Source: Alcaligenaceae bacterium (GTDB taxonomy: Bacteria > Pseudomonadota > Gammaproteobacteria > Burkholderiales > Burkholderiaceae_B). Taken from it: a DNA stretch of 64,000 nt. A program made the position numbers and the translations under genes. Location: positions 310,001-374,000 of the forward strand of contig JACCES010000001.1 of NCBI GenBank assembly GCA_013416455.1, in the 5' to 3' direction. The notes below the pieces were generated by a model that did no database searches, was not told where the DNA came from, and was given only the letters and a program-made list of their open reading frames with translations. This document shows, in pieces, positions 26,519-35,743 of this stretch. Position 1 is the first letter of the stretch; each line of letters begins with the position of its first letter.

Positions 26519-27852
26519 GCGGGCCGTCCGCATCCTGCCCCCTGTGCGCCGAGAGCGGCGGCAGCCTGGTCTGGCAGAACGATGTCCTGCGCGTGGTCAT
26601 CGTGAACGACGCCGGCCTGCCGGGCTACACCCGCGTGATCTGGCATGCCCACGTTCCGGAAATGACCGACCTGGACGCCCGCCAGCGCGGCCACCTGATG
26701 CGCATCGTCTTCCTGGTGGAAGGCGTGCAGCGGCAGGTGCTGCTGGCCGACAAGGTCAATCTGGCCTCATTGGGCAATATGACGCCGCATCTGCATTGGC
26801 ACGTCATACCCCGCTGGCGGGACGACCCCTGGTTTCCCGACAGCATCTGGGCGCCGCATCGCGCGCGCGATGAAAAAGACGCCGCGCAATGGGGCGAGCG
26901 CGGCGGCATTCTCAATGCGCTGCAAGGCGAATACGCCGCCGCCCTGCGCACCAGACTGGAGCATTCCGCAGTGTCCGATTCCACCGATTCCCCCCATCCC
27001 GCCGGGCGCGAAAACAGGCGGGCGCCCGGCTCTTCCGGCCAGAACCCGGCGCCGCCCCACCGTTCCGAAACCGGGGAACGCGGCGGCGACCAGCGGGGCG
27101 GCGCCGTTCCTCCGGCCCAGGGCTCCGACAACCGCCTGCGCGAACTGCCCGGCCGGCAGCTGGCGGCGCTTCACCCCGAATGGCGGGCGGCGCTCGACAC
27201 GCCGGAGGTCACAGCGGCGCTGCGGCGCCTGGACCAGTTCCTGGCCGAGCGCCTCGAAAAAGGCGCGGTCATCTATCCGGCCCGGGTCTTCCGTGCCCTG
27301 GAGCTGCTGGCGCCGGCGGATGTCCGCGTCGTCATCCTGGGGCAGGACCCGTACCACGGCCCCGGCCAGGCGCAGGGGCTGGCCTTTTCCGTGCCCGACC
27401 GCTGCCCCGCTCCACCCAGCCTGCGGAATATGTTCAACGAACTGGCCCGCGAATATCCGGACCGCCGGATGCGCCGCCACAATGATCTGTCCGACTGGAG
27501 CCGCCAGGGTGTGCTGCTGCTGAACACCAGCCTCAGCGTCGAACAGGGGGCGGCCGGCTCGCATGCCCGCAAGGGCTGGGAAATCGTCACCGACGCCTTG
27601 ATCCAGGCCATGGCCGCCAGCCCCCGGCCCAAAGTCTTCATGCTGTGGGGCAGCCACGCCCAGGGCAAACAGCCGCTGCTGACGGCGGCCGGCCAGGAAC
27701 ACAAGATCATGCGGGCGAACCACCCCTCGCCGCTGTCCGCCCTGCGCCCGCCGCGCCCCTTCATCGGCTGCGGCCATTTTTCCCAGGCCAACGACTGGCT
27801 CGCCGCCAGGGGCCAGGAACCTGTCGACTGGGTCGGCACCGACGCGGCATAG
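26515..27852 (+). CDS. ung: HIT hydrolase and uracil-DNA glycosylase in one open frame
   Basis: A single 445-residue frame. Residues 1-150 are a HIT nucleotide hydrolase with HLHWHVIPRW (His triad) and a CPLC pair near the N-terminus. Residues about 205-440 are a family 1 uracil-DNA glycosylase with GQDPYHGPGQAQGLAFSV (catalytic Asp), LLLNTSLSVEQG and NHPSPLSALR (catalytic His). A Pro/Gly/Arg-rich linker (about 153-205) joins them with no stop. A GTG at 26971 with GGAG 9 nt upstream could start a separate UNG product, so this may be a true fusion or two products from one frame. Coupled to pap by ATGA. Confidence 0.85.
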   Translation: MSGPSASCPLCAESGGSLVWQNDVLRVVIVNDAGLPGYTRVIWHAHVPEMTDLDARQRGHLMRIVFLVEGVQRQVLLADKVNLASLGNMTPHLHWHVIPRWRDDPWFPDSIWAPHRARDEKDAAQWGERGGILNALQGEYAAALRTRLEHSAVSDSTDSPHPAGRENRRAPGSSGQNPAPPHRSETGERGGDQRGGAVPPAQGSDNRLRELPGRQLAALHPEWRAALDTPEVTAALRRLDQFLAERLEKGAVIYPARVFRALELLAPADVRVVILGQDPYHGPGQAQGLAFSVPDRCPAPPSLRNMFNELAREYPDRRMRRHNDLSDWSRQGVLLLNTSLSVEQGAAGSHARKGWEIVTDALIQAMAASPRPKVFMLWGSHAQGKQPLLTAAGQEHKIMRANHPSPLSALRPPRPFIGCGHFSQANDWLAARGQEPVDWVGTDAA

Positions 27853-28237
27853 GTCGCGGCGCGGCCCGTTCTGCGCCCGACGAATCGCGGGAATATGCGG
27901 GCCGCCCGCATCCCGCACTGCAACATTTCCACCACAACCCTGTGCTTCTCAGGGTTTTCCATATATAATTCAAGGCTGCATTCTACTTAGTGTCGGCATG
28001 GGTGCAGTCTTTTCAAGGCTTTCTCCCCTGAAAAAACGGCTTGAAGAAGCCCCTTGCATAACGCAAATGCCGCACACCATCGCACCCTGACCTTTCCAGA
28101 ACCTTGTCGTTCGTACGGCCGTACTGTGCCCGTGCATCCAGGTTGATCGGGTCGGCACGATGATCCAATCAACCGCGCATCCCTACGCCGCCCGGCGAAC
28201 CTGCGCACACCCACCGCCTCCAACGGCAAAGGTTTAC
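27853..28237. other. Long 5' leader of the RhlE-type helicase gene
   Basis: A 385-bp gene-free stretch. TATAAT at 27964-27969 is a likely -10 and would give a leader of about 260 nt, in keeping with the long leaders of many DEAD-box helicase mRNAs. A-rich and T-rich patches and short inverted segments occur near 28010-28045, but no known RNA family was recognised. Confidence 0.4.
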
Positions 28238-29815
28238 ATGTCTTTCGAATCCCTGGGACTCAATCCGGCCCTGCTGTCGGCGCTCGACCGTGCCGGCTTC
28301 ACCCAACCCACCCCCGTGCAGGAAGCCGCCATTCCGCGCGCCCTGACGGGAGAAGACCTGATGGTTTCATCCCAGACGGGCAGCGGCAAGACCGCCGCTT
28401 TCATGCTGCCCGTCCTGCACCGCATCGCCCAGCTTTCCGCCAACAAGGGCAGCGGCGTGCAGGTTCTGGTTCTCACCCCCACCCGCGAACTCGCACTGCA
28501 GGTCGCTGACGCCACGCGCGTCTACGGCGCCGGCATCGCCGGCCTGCGCATCGCCACCGTCGTCGGCGGCATGCCCTACGGCGCGCAGATCAAGGCCCTG
28601 TCGCGCCGGGTCGACGTGCTGGTCGCCACGCCGGGACGCCTCATCGACCACCTGCAGGCCAAACGGGTCAACCTCTCCACCGTGCGCACGCTGGTGCTGG
28701 ACGAAGCCGACCGCATGCTGGACATGGGCTTCATCGAGGAAATCGAATCCATCATCGAGCGCCTGCCGGCCGAACGCCAGACACTGCTGTTCTCGGCGAC
28801 GCTGGACGGCACCGTGGCCCAGCTGGCCAAGCGCATGATGCGTGACCCCGCCCGCCTCGAACTGGCGGGCCAGAAGCAGCGCCACGAGAACATCGAACAG
28901 ACCCTGCTTTACGCCGACGACGGCTCGCACAAGCTGCGCCTGCTCGATCACCTGCTGCGCGATTCCGAACTGGATCAGGCCATCGTCTTCACGTCCACCA
29001 AGCGGGGCGCCGACGATCTGGCCGACTACCTGGCCGAAAACGGCTACGCCGCCGCCGCGCTGCACGGCGACATGAACCAGCGCCAACGCACCCGCACCCT
29101 GGGCCTGCTGCAACGCGGCACGCTGCGCATCCTGGTGGCCACCGACGTGGCCGCCCGGGGCATCGACGTGCAGGGCATCAGCCACGCCTTCAACTACGAT
29201 CTGCCCATGCAGGCGGAAGACTACGTACACCGGATCGGCCGCACCGGCCGTGCCGGGCGCAACGGCCAGGCCTACACACTGGCCACCCATACGGAACGCC
29301 ACAAGATCCGCCGCATCGAACACTTCATCGGCCGCAGCATTCCCATGGGGGAAATCGCCGGGCTCGAACCGCAACGCAGGCCGCAGCAGCGCAGCTTCGG
29401 CAAGCGCCCGGGGGGCGGCGGCGGCGGATACCGCGGCGCGCCCAACGGCGCCCGGCGCGAAGGCTACGGCCAGGGCCGGCCCCAGGGCGAGCGCGAGTCC
29501 TCCTGGAAGGGCGGCGAGCGCAAGCACGACGGGAAACCCGAATGGAAGGCCGGCCCCAAAACAGAATGGAAGCCGGGCCAGAAGCCTGAATGGAAGTCCG
29601 ACCGCCGCCCGGAAGGCAGGGCCGAATGGCAGCCGGGGCGCAAGTGGGAAGGCAAGCCGGAATGGAAGCCCGGCCGCAAGGCTGACTGGGCCGGCGACCG
29701 CCAGCCCCAGGCCGACGACACCCGCAGGCCGGGCCGCCCCGCCCCCCGGGGCGCCGACCGTGGCGCCGCGCCCCGCCGCACTGAGCGTCCTCAACGCGCT
29801 ACCGCACGCTTCTGA
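28238..29815 (+). CDS. rhlE: DEAD-box RNA helicase, RhlE type, with EWK-repeat tail
   Basis: A 525-residue ATP-dependent RNA helicase for mRNA decay or ribosome assembly. Motifs in order: Q motif (GFTQPTPVQEAAIP), AQTGSGKT-like SSQTGSGKTA, PTRELA, VATPGRL, LDEADRM (DEAD), SAT, VFTSTKRGAD, VATDVAARGID and HRIGRTGRAG. After about residue 385 comes a basic tail with repeated (P/T)EWKxG units between about 430 and 485 and an RG-rich end, probably for RNA binding. ATG 28238 is preceded by AAAGG; a longer upstream frame lacks the family start. Confidence 0.92.
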   Translation: MSFESLGLNPALLSALDRAGFTQPTPVQEAAIPRALTGEDLMVSSQTGSGKTAAFMLPVLHRIAQLSANKGSGVQVLVLTPTRELALQVADATRVYGAGIAGLRIATVVGGMPYGAQIKALSRRVDVLVATPGRLIDHLQAKRVNLSTVRTLVLDEADRMLDMGFIEEIESIIERLPAERQTLLFSATLDGTVAQLAKRMMRDPARLELAGQKQRHENIEQTLLYADDGSHKLRLLDHLLRDSELDQAIVFTSTKRGADDLADYLAENGYAAAALHGDMNQRQRTRTLGLLQRGTLRILVATDVAARGIDVQGISHAFNYDLPMQAEDYVHRIGRTGRAGRNGQAYTLATHTERHKIRRIEHFIGRSIPMGEIAGLEPQRRPQQRSFGKRPGGGGGGYRGAPNGARREGYGQGRPQGERESSWKGGERKHDGKPEWKAGPKTEWKPGQKPEWKSDRRPEGRAEWQPGRKWEGKPEWKPGRKADWAGDRQPQADDTRRPGRPAPRGADRGAAPRRTERPQRATARF

Positions 29816-29967
29816 ATCCGGCATGCGTCATGCGGGCCCGCAAGGCCGCCCGCATGACGAGGCCAAGCGGGAAGATGGCAATGCGGTGACGCGGGCGCCC
29901 GCTCAGGGCGGCGAAGCGCCCCGGCCGGCACGCCCGGCCACGGCCCGTTGCGCGGTATATTGAGCCC

Positions 29968-30165
29968 ATGAAGCAGCTACTGAACCGCCCCTTTCTACTG
30001 GCCCTGATTCTTTCGCTGCCGCTCTGGGTCGTCTTCGGCAATTATGTCGTGGCGCTCATTGCGGCCTTGCTCCTGTCCTTCCTGCTCTCGATGTACAACT
30101 CCCTGCGCATCCTGAACCGCCGCAAGGCCGACGAAGGGCCCGCCGGCCCGGAGGATACCGAATGA
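29968..30165 (+). CDS. Small two-helix membrane protein
   Basis: A 65-residue protein with two predicted membrane helices (about 8-26 and 29-47) and a charged, acidic tail. No family is firmly recognised. It ends by overlapping the MidA-type gene start (ATGA), so the two are co-translated. The upstream 150 bp after the helicase holds nothing clear. Confidence 0.65.
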   Translation: MKQLLNRPFLLALILSLPLWVVFGNYVVALIAALLLSFLLSMYNSLRILNRRKADEGPAGPEDTE

Positions 30166-31391
30166 CCGCGCGCCCCCACGCCAGCCCTCCGGACGCGGCG
30201 CCGGCATTGCCGCCACCCGAAATGCCCGCCGGCCTGCCGGCCCTGGACGAGGACAGCGCCGCGCACAGCCGGCGCGTCGAGCGTCATCTGCTTGAACGCA
30301 TCGGTCAGGCGCCGGACGGCTTTCTGTCTTTCGAAGACTGGATGGCGCAGGCGCTCCATGCGCCCGGCCTGGGCTATTACGCCGCCGGCAACACCAAGTT
30401 CGGCAGCGCCCTCCCGACGGGCGACTTCACCACGGCACCTGAAATGACTCCGGTCTTCGGCCAGGTGCTGGCCCGCCAGGCGGCCGGGATCCTGCAATCG
30501 GCCGGCACGAACACCTTGCTGGAGTTCGGCGCTGGCACGGGCGCCCTGGCGGCGGCCCTCATCCCCGCCCTGGGCGATCTCGGGATCGACGTCGACTACC
30601 GCATCCTGGAGCTTTCCGCCGATCTGGCCGCGCGCCAGGCCGAACGCCTGGCCCCGCTGTCCGCATCGGTAAGCTGGCTGACCGAACTGCCCCGGTCGTT
30701 CGAAGGCTGTGTGATCGCCAACGAAGTGCTGGACGCCATGCCAGCCACCTTGTTCCGCTGGAACGAGTCCGGCGAATTGATGGAACTCGGCGTACGGGCG
30801 CGCCCCGGCGCGGCGCCGCCGTTCACATGGGCGCAGCGTCCCGCCGGCCCGGAACTGCGATCCGCCGTCGCCGCCCGGATGCCGCCGCTGCCCGGATACC
30901 GGTCGGAAATCAATCTCCAGGCCGAAGCCTGGGTGCGCCAGATGGGCGGCTGGCTCGCCAAAGGGGCGGCCCTGCTGATCGACTATGGTTTCCCCCGGCA
31001 CGAGTATTACCATCCGCAGCGCACCGCCGGGACGCTGATGTGCCACTTCCGCCATCACAGCCACGACCAGGCGCTGGTGCTGGCGGGCATCCAGGACATC
31101 ACCGCCCATGTGGATTTCACCGCCATGGCGGATGCCGCCCTGGCCGGCGGGCTGGACGTGCTGGGCTACACGGCGCAGGCGCGCTTCCTGCTCAATGCGG
31201 GTCTGGCGGAAATCCTGCAGTCGCAGTTGGCCGACCCCGGCTCTCCCGCCGCGCAGGCGACCCTGTCCGCCGTGCAGAAGCTGGTTTCCGAAGCGGAGAT
31301 GGGCGAACTGTTCAAGGTGCTGGCCGTGGGCCGTGGCATCGAGCCGCCCCTGGCCGGTTTCATCCGCGGCGATCGTCGAGATACATTGTAG
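30162..31391 (+). CDS. MidA/NDUFAF7-type SAM-dependent methyltransferase
   Basis: A 409-residue class I methyltransferase of the MidA (Methyltransf_28, formerly DUF185) family. GYYAAGNTKFGSALPTGDFTTAPE (about 67-90) is the family N-terminal mark; LLEFGAGTGALAAAL (about 120-134) is the SAM site; VIANEVLDAMPA (about 185) and LLIDYGFPRHEYYHPQR complete the fold. Human NDUFAF7 methylates an arginine in complex I; a like role in bacteria is inference. GTG/ATG start 30162 overlaps the small membrane gene. Confidence 0.88.
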   Translation: MTARPHASPPDAAPALPPPEMPAGLPALDEDSAAHSRRVERHLLERIGQAPDGFLSFEDWMAQALHAPGLGYYAAGNTKFGSALPTGDFTTAPEMTPVFGQVLARQAAGILQSAGTNTLLEFGAGTGALAAALIPALGDLGIDVDYRILELSADLAARQAERLAPLSASVSWLTELPRSFEGCVIANEVLDAMPATLFRWNESGELMELGVRARPGAAPPFTWAQRPAGPELRSAVAARMPPLPGYRSEINLQAEAWVRQMGGWLAKGAALLIDYGFPRHEYYHPQRTAGTLMCHFRHHSHDQALVLAGIQDITAHVDFTAMADAALAGGLDVLGYTAQARFLLNAGLAEILQSQLADPGSPAAQATLSAVQKLVSEAEMGELFKVLAVGRGIEPPLAGFIRGDRRDTL

Positions 31392-31452
31392 ATACTATCA
31401 AGTATCGGCGGCGGCGGCCGCCGGGAAGCCAGCAGTGCGCGGTGCGCGCGGC

Positions 31453-32664
31453 TCAGTACAGTTTTTCCAGCGCCGCCAGCCTGGCCTCGCGCACAGCCAG
31501 CGGGATGCGGCGGCGATCCGGGCATTCGCGGGCAATGGCGCCGGCGTCCACGCCGCGCATGGCCTGCGCACGCCGCGCCCAGGCATCCATATCCACTTCG
31601 CGCACACAGGCGCATGCCCGCAGCAGATCGGTGTAGCGGGCAGGCTTGCGCATCACATCGCAACGCTCCATGAACGCCAGCGCGGACGCGGCGTCCGGCG
31701 CATCCAGGCCGTCGAGCATGTCGCGCAGCAGCACGGCGTACGCGGCGCACTCGGAAGGCGCGCGTATCCGCTGACTGAGCATGTCCGATTGCGGCGAGCA
31801 GCGGCAAAGAATCGCATAGCGCGACGCCAGCGGCAGGCCGCGATCGTGGGCGCGGGCCAGTTCAGCGCCGATGGCATCCGCATATACCAGCTGCGGCATG
31901 ATGCGTCCCAGGGCCCCGGTTTCCGCCAGCACCTCGAACATGCGCCCCGGCCGCGGCGCCATGAGACCCTTGGCGACTTCCTGCCAGACGCGCTCGGGCA
32001 CCAGGGCGTCCACTTCCCCTGATTCGACCAGGTGTACGGCCTGGGCCATGGTGCCGGGCGCAATGGAAAAATCGTGGAAGCGCGCCGCGAAGCGGGCCAG
32101 GCGAAGCAGGCGGACAGGATCTTCGGAAAAGGCATTGCCCACGTGGCGCAACACGCCCGCCTTCAGGTCCCGCAGCCCGCCGCAGGGATCCACCAGGGTG
32201 CCGTCGGCATGACGGGCAATGGCATTGATGGTGAGGTCGCGCCGGCGCAGGTCGTCTTCCAGGGTGACGTCCGTGCCGGTATGGAAGGTGAATCCCTTGT
32301 AGCCCCGCCCCGACTTTCTTTCGGTGCGCGCCAGTGCGAATTCTTCTTTGCTGAGCGGATGCAGAAAGACAGGGAAGTCGCCGCCGACCGGAATGAAACC
32401 GCGCCCCGACATGTCTTCGGGCGTCGCCCCCACCACCACCCAGTCCCGGTCGCCGGCGGGCAGGCCCAGCAAGGCATCGCGCACCGCGCCGCCCACGATA
32501 TAGGCCCGCAGGCCCCGCAGCAGCGGGTCTTGTTCAGGCCGGCCCGAATCGGCAAGCCCCTGGCCGGCCGTGGCCGGCGCCTGCCCGCTGGCCGAAGCTG
32601 CCTCATCGCCGGCCACGGAAACCCGCGCCGCATCGGCGGAGCCCCCGCCGCCGCGCCGCGTCAC
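31453..32664 (-). CDS. cca: CCA-adding tRNA nucleotidyltransferase
   Basis: A 403-residue class II nucleotidyltransferase that adds or repairs the tRNA 3' CCA end. [14 protein letters not shown] (about 56-69), GDRDW with the catalytic DxD (72-74), [10 protein letters not shown] and [16 protein letters not shown] are diagnostic. It carries about 52 extra residues before the family start, a Gly/Ala-rich stretch without a better in-frame Met. GTG 32664 overlaps the slt stop (GTGA), so the two are translationally coupled. Confidence 0.92.
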   Translation of the reverse strand: MTRRGGGGSADAARVSVAGDEAASASGQAPATAGQGLADSGRPEQDPLLRGLRAYIVGGAVRDALLGLPAGDRDWVVVGATPEDMSGRGFIPVGGDFPVFLHPLSKEEFALARTERKSGRGYKGFTFHTGTDVTLEDDLRRRDLTINAIARHADGTLVDPCGGLRDLKAGVLRHVGNAFSEDPVRLLRLARFAARFHDFSIAPGTMAQAVHLVESGEVDALVPERVWQEVAKGLMAPRPGRMFEVLAETGALGRIMPQLVYADAIGAELARAHDRGLPLASRYAILCRCSPQSDMLSQRIRAPSECAAYAVLLRDMLDGLDAPDAASALAFMERCDVMRKPARYTDLLRACACVREVDMDAWARRAQAMRGVDAGAIARECPDRRRIPLAVREARLAALEKLY

Positions 32665-34811
32665 GGCAACGCCACCTTGCGGTTGCCGGCGGGCGTGACC
32701 GTGCCCAGCCTTTCCTTCAGCGACTGGGGCTGGCCGGTGAACAGGGTGGCGTAGTAAATGGCATTGGACATCACGTTCTTCACGTAGAGCCTGGTCTCGG
32801 TGAAGGGGATGGTCTCGGCGAAGATGGCGCCTTCCACCGGGGCCGCCAGCTTGGAGCGCCACTGCACCGGGCGCCGGGGCCCCGCGTTGTAGCCGGCCGT
32901 CGCAAGCACCTCGGAACCGTTCAGGTCGTTCAGCACCATGCGCAGGTAGTTCGTGCCCAGTATCGTGTTGATCTCGAACTCATTGACGCGCGAGGGCTGG
33001 AAATCCTTCATGCCGATCTTGCCCGCCACCCATTTCGCCGTCGCCGGCATGAGCTGCATCAGGCCGGATGCGCCCACGCGGGAACGGGCGTCGGTGATGA
33101 AGCGGGATTCTTGCCGGATCACGCCGTACACCCAGGCGGGATCGAGATCGATCTCGCGGGCCTTCTGCGATACCTGGCCTTCGAACGGGGCGATGAAGCG
33201 CTGCGAAAAGTCGATTTCCTTTTCAGTGCGCAAGGACGTATTCACCACACGGTCGTAGATATGCTTTTCCCGGGCCAGTTCGGCGGCCGCGAGCAATTGC
33301 CGGTCGTTCATGCCGCGCAGGTTGAAATTCCATTCGGGAACGGCTTCGGGCCGCCATCCCAGCTGGAACAGCGCGACCGCGCGCTGCAGGCCTGAATGAT
33401 TGCGGGCGGCGTCGAGTTCCGCCATGGTGAGCCTTGCCGGCGCTGGCGGCAGAGGCTGCGGCCGGCCGAGTTCTTCGCTGGCCAGCTGCCCATAGAAGCT
33501 CAGGTCGCCCGCGATCGAACGATAGTGTTCGACGGCCGCCGGCTCGTTGCCCGCGGCCTGCAGCGCCCGCGCGTACCAGTACACCCATACCGGCTCGGCC
33601 GCCTGCCGCGCCGACATGCGGCGCACCGCCTTGGCAACGTGGTTCCAGTCCACCACCGGCTGACGCAGTTCGGCGCGCACCTGCCAGGCATGGTTGTAGT
33701 CCGTGAGCCGGAAATTGCCCGACTTCCGGTACCAGCGCGCGGCATCCAGTTCGACGTTGAGCGCCGCCACCAGCCCGAACTGGCTCCATACCCATTCCAT
33801 GTACGGCTTGGACAGCACGCCTTCCCAGTTGCTTTCCACCCAGGCCGCGTTCGACTGGCGCTTGTCGCCATAGGCCAGGCGCGACAGCGCGATGGCGGTG
33901 AGTTCCATCTGGGCCGGGCTGCGCGGCGGCTGACGCCCCTGCAGCCATTTGCGCGGGTCGGCCATGAGGGCCGTGTAGTCGCGCATCTGTGCGCCATCGA
34001 ACATGACGGCCGCAAGACGGCGGGATGTCGCGGGCCGATTGGTTTCGAGCGAGGACCGCAGCAATGCCTGCACGTCGGACCAGCCGACCGCGCGCCGTTC
34101 ATACAATTGATCGAGCATCGTCCAGCATGCGGCATTCGGCTCGAAGGCGTCCACCGCGTCGGCCGGCCGGATCTTGCGGCCGGACAGGTGTTCCGCCATC
34201 AGCACGCTGCAGCGGATCTGGGCGTTTTCCACCTGGACGGGGGCGAGCGCCAGCACCTGCTGGTAATCGCCGGCACGCCCGGCGGCCACGAGCCATTCCC
34301 CCTTCAGGCGGTCGGCCAGATAAGCGTCCTGATTATGCTCGAAGAATTCGTGGATCTCGCGCTCGGGTATGGGCTGGGCGGGGTCCAGCAGGCGCTGGCG
34401 CAACGACCAGTAGCGCACGTAGGAACCCAGGACGGGATCGCGGTCGGCCTGCGGGATGAGGGCGCGCAGACGGTCCCATTGCTTGGCCTGCATGGCCTGG
34501 CGGGCCTGCTCGACGGCGGCGCGCGCCTCGGGCGGCACGATGACGCGCACGGCTTCGGCGGCGGGCTCGGCCACCCGCGGCTCGAAGGGCAGCGCTTCGT
34601 CCGCCCGCCGTTCCGCCACCAGAGTCTGGCGCAGATCGACATTGCCGATCGCCTCGCCCGCCCGCGCCTGCCCGCCGGCATCGGCGTCCGGGCCCGAACA
34701 ACCGGCCAGAACCATCATGCAAATGAACAGGGCCAGCCCATGCCGGCTCTTTGCGGCTTGCCCGCGGCGCGCGGCCGCGGTTTGCCGATACGTCGGCCTA
34801 TTGGCTATCAT
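32661..34811 (-). CDS. slt: Soluble-type lytic murein transglycosylase
   Basis: A 716-residue protein with a lipobox-like signal (MMVLAGC, Cys38), so probably membrane-anchored despite the Slt fold. The long alpha-superhelical U domain covers about 90-520; the SLT catalytic domain (about 545-680) has [27 protein letters not shown], with the catalytic Glu in RQES, and TAGYNAGP. It cleaves glycan strands with 1,6-anhydro product. Start ATG 34811; divergent from the cyclo-ligase gene by 27 bp. Confidence 0.92.
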   Translation of the reverse strand: MIANRPTYRQTAAARRGQAAKSRHGLALFICMMVLAGCSGPDADAGGQARAGEAIGNVDLRQTLVAERRADEALPFEPRVAEPAAEAVRVIVPPEARAAVEQARQAMQAKQWDRLRALIPQADRDPVLGSYVRYWSLRQRLLDPAQPIPEREIHEFFEHNQDAYLADRLKGEWLVAAGRAGDYQQVLALAPVQVENAQIRCSVLMAEHLSGRKIRPADAVDAFEPNAACWTMLDQLYERRAVGWSDVQALLRSSLETNRPATSRRLAAVMFDGAQMRDYTALMADPRKWLQGRQPPRSPAQMELTAIALSRLAYGDKRQSNAAWVESNWEGVLSKPYMEWVWSQFGLVAALNVELDAARWYRKSGNFRLTDYNHAWQVRAELRQPVVDWNHVAKAVRRMSARQAAEPVWVYWYARALQAAGNEPAAVEHYRSIAGDLSFYGQLASEELGRPQPLPPAPARLTMAELDAARNHSGLQRAVALFQLGWRPEAVPEWNFNLRGMNDRQLLAAAELAREKHIYDRVVNTSLRTEKEIDFSQRFIAPFEGQVSQKAREIDLDPAWVYGVIRQESRFITDARSRVGASGLMQLMPATAKWVAGKIGMKDFQPSRVNEFEINTILGTNYLRMVLNDLNGSEVLATAGYNAGPRRPVQWRSKLAAPVEGAIFAETIPFTETRLYVKNVMSNAIYYATLFTGQPQSLKERLGTVTPAGNRKVALP

Positions 34812-34838
34812 CGTGCATCCTTCCTACCTGACACCGCC

Positions 34839-35468
34839 ATGAACGAGAACAAAGAGAATAACGCAGTCCCACTGCGCACGCGACTGAAGGCGCTGCGGGC
34901 CGCGCAGAATCCGCTCGACAGCAACCGCGGTGCCCTGCTGATACGCGGCCGGCTCTACACCTGGCTGGCCACCAGCGTCACCCGCCTGCGCGAAGAGAAC
35001 AGACCCGTGCCGCGGAATATCGCCGCTTTCTGGTCCATGCCCGAAGAACCGCAGCTGCTGCCGATGCTGCGCCAGTGGGTCGAGGAAGACGGCTACCAGG
35101 TGTCGCTGCCGGTCGTGGTCGCCAGCGCGGCGCCCCTTGCCTTCCATGCCTGGGACCCGGAAGGGCCCATGCGCGACGGCGCCTACGGCATCAAGGAACC
35201 GGTGAGCGGCCCCGCGCCCCTGCCCGACATCATACTCGTACCGACGCTGGGCTATACCCGCGACGGCGACCGTGTGGGGTATGGCGGCGGCTACTATGAC
35301 CGCACCTTGGCCGCGATGAAAGCGTCGGGTCATTCTTTCGTCAGTATCGGCATCGCCTGGGCCACGGGCGACCTCAGCGGCACCGGCTACCGGCCCCAGC
35401 CTCACGACGTCAAGCTGGACGGCATCCTTACCGACAAGGGCTGGGCGGTACCCGCGCCAGCGCTGTAA
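34839..35468 (+). CDS. 5-formyltetrahydrofolate cyclo-ligase
   Basis: A 209-residue enzyme (YgfA/FAU1 family) that recycles 5-formyl-THF with ATP. DIILVPTLGYTRDGDRVGYGGGYYDRTLA is the family region (written as a region, about 125-153) and RPQPHDVKLDGI lies near the end. In E. coli ygfA follows the 6S RNA gene; no 6S RNA was recognised here. ATG 34839 chosen because upstream frame is antisense to slt. Confidence 0.9.
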   Translation: MNENKENNAVPLRTRLKALRAAQNPLDSNRGALLIRGRLYTWLATSVTRLREENRPVPRNIAAFWSMPEEPQLLPMLRQWVEEDGYQVSLPVVVASAAPLAFHAWDPEGPMRDGAYGIKEPVSGPAPLPDIILVPTLGYTRDGDRVGYGGGYYDRTLAAMKASGHSFVSIGIAWATGDLSGTGYRPQPHDVKLDGILTDKGWAVPAPAL

Positions 35469-35647
35469 CAGCCCTTCCCCCCGCATCGGCCATCCCCGGC
35501 CGATGCCGCGCTGCGCACCAGACCAGGGCACGGTCGCACTGTAAATATACAAGAGCCGGCACCATACGGGCGCATCGCCGCCCGCTTCCCCCGCCGCGGC
35601 TTTGCCGTCTCCGCTCCGGTCCGAGTGGACAAATCTCCGGAAGAAAA

Positions 35648-35663
35648 TTGGCACGGTCATTGC
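35648..35663 (+). promoter_or_regulatory. Sigma-54 promoter of urtABCDE
   Basis: TTGGCACGGTCATTGC has GG at 35650-35651 and GC at 35662-35663, exactly 10 nt apart, with the consensus TTGGCAC-N4-TTGC. It lies 81 nt before urtA. A GCACCA...GGGCAC segment near 35514-35531 may be part of an NtrC site. This indicates control by RpoN and nitrogen state. Confidence 0.85.
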
Positions 35664-35743
35664 GTATGTCTGTGACGTAAGCCTTTGCGCCGATTTCTAG
35701 CTTCGCGCCCTCGGGCCGAATCCTTTCTTCGTCTGGAGACATC

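Noticed and set aside
28367-29824. 485-codon minus-strand frame
   Set aside because: Shadow of the DEAD-box helicase gene, Gly/Ala/Val-rich, without any motif.
33396-35468. 690-codon frame containing the cyclo-ligase
   Set aside because: The first 480 codons are antisense to slt; the real start is ATG 34839.
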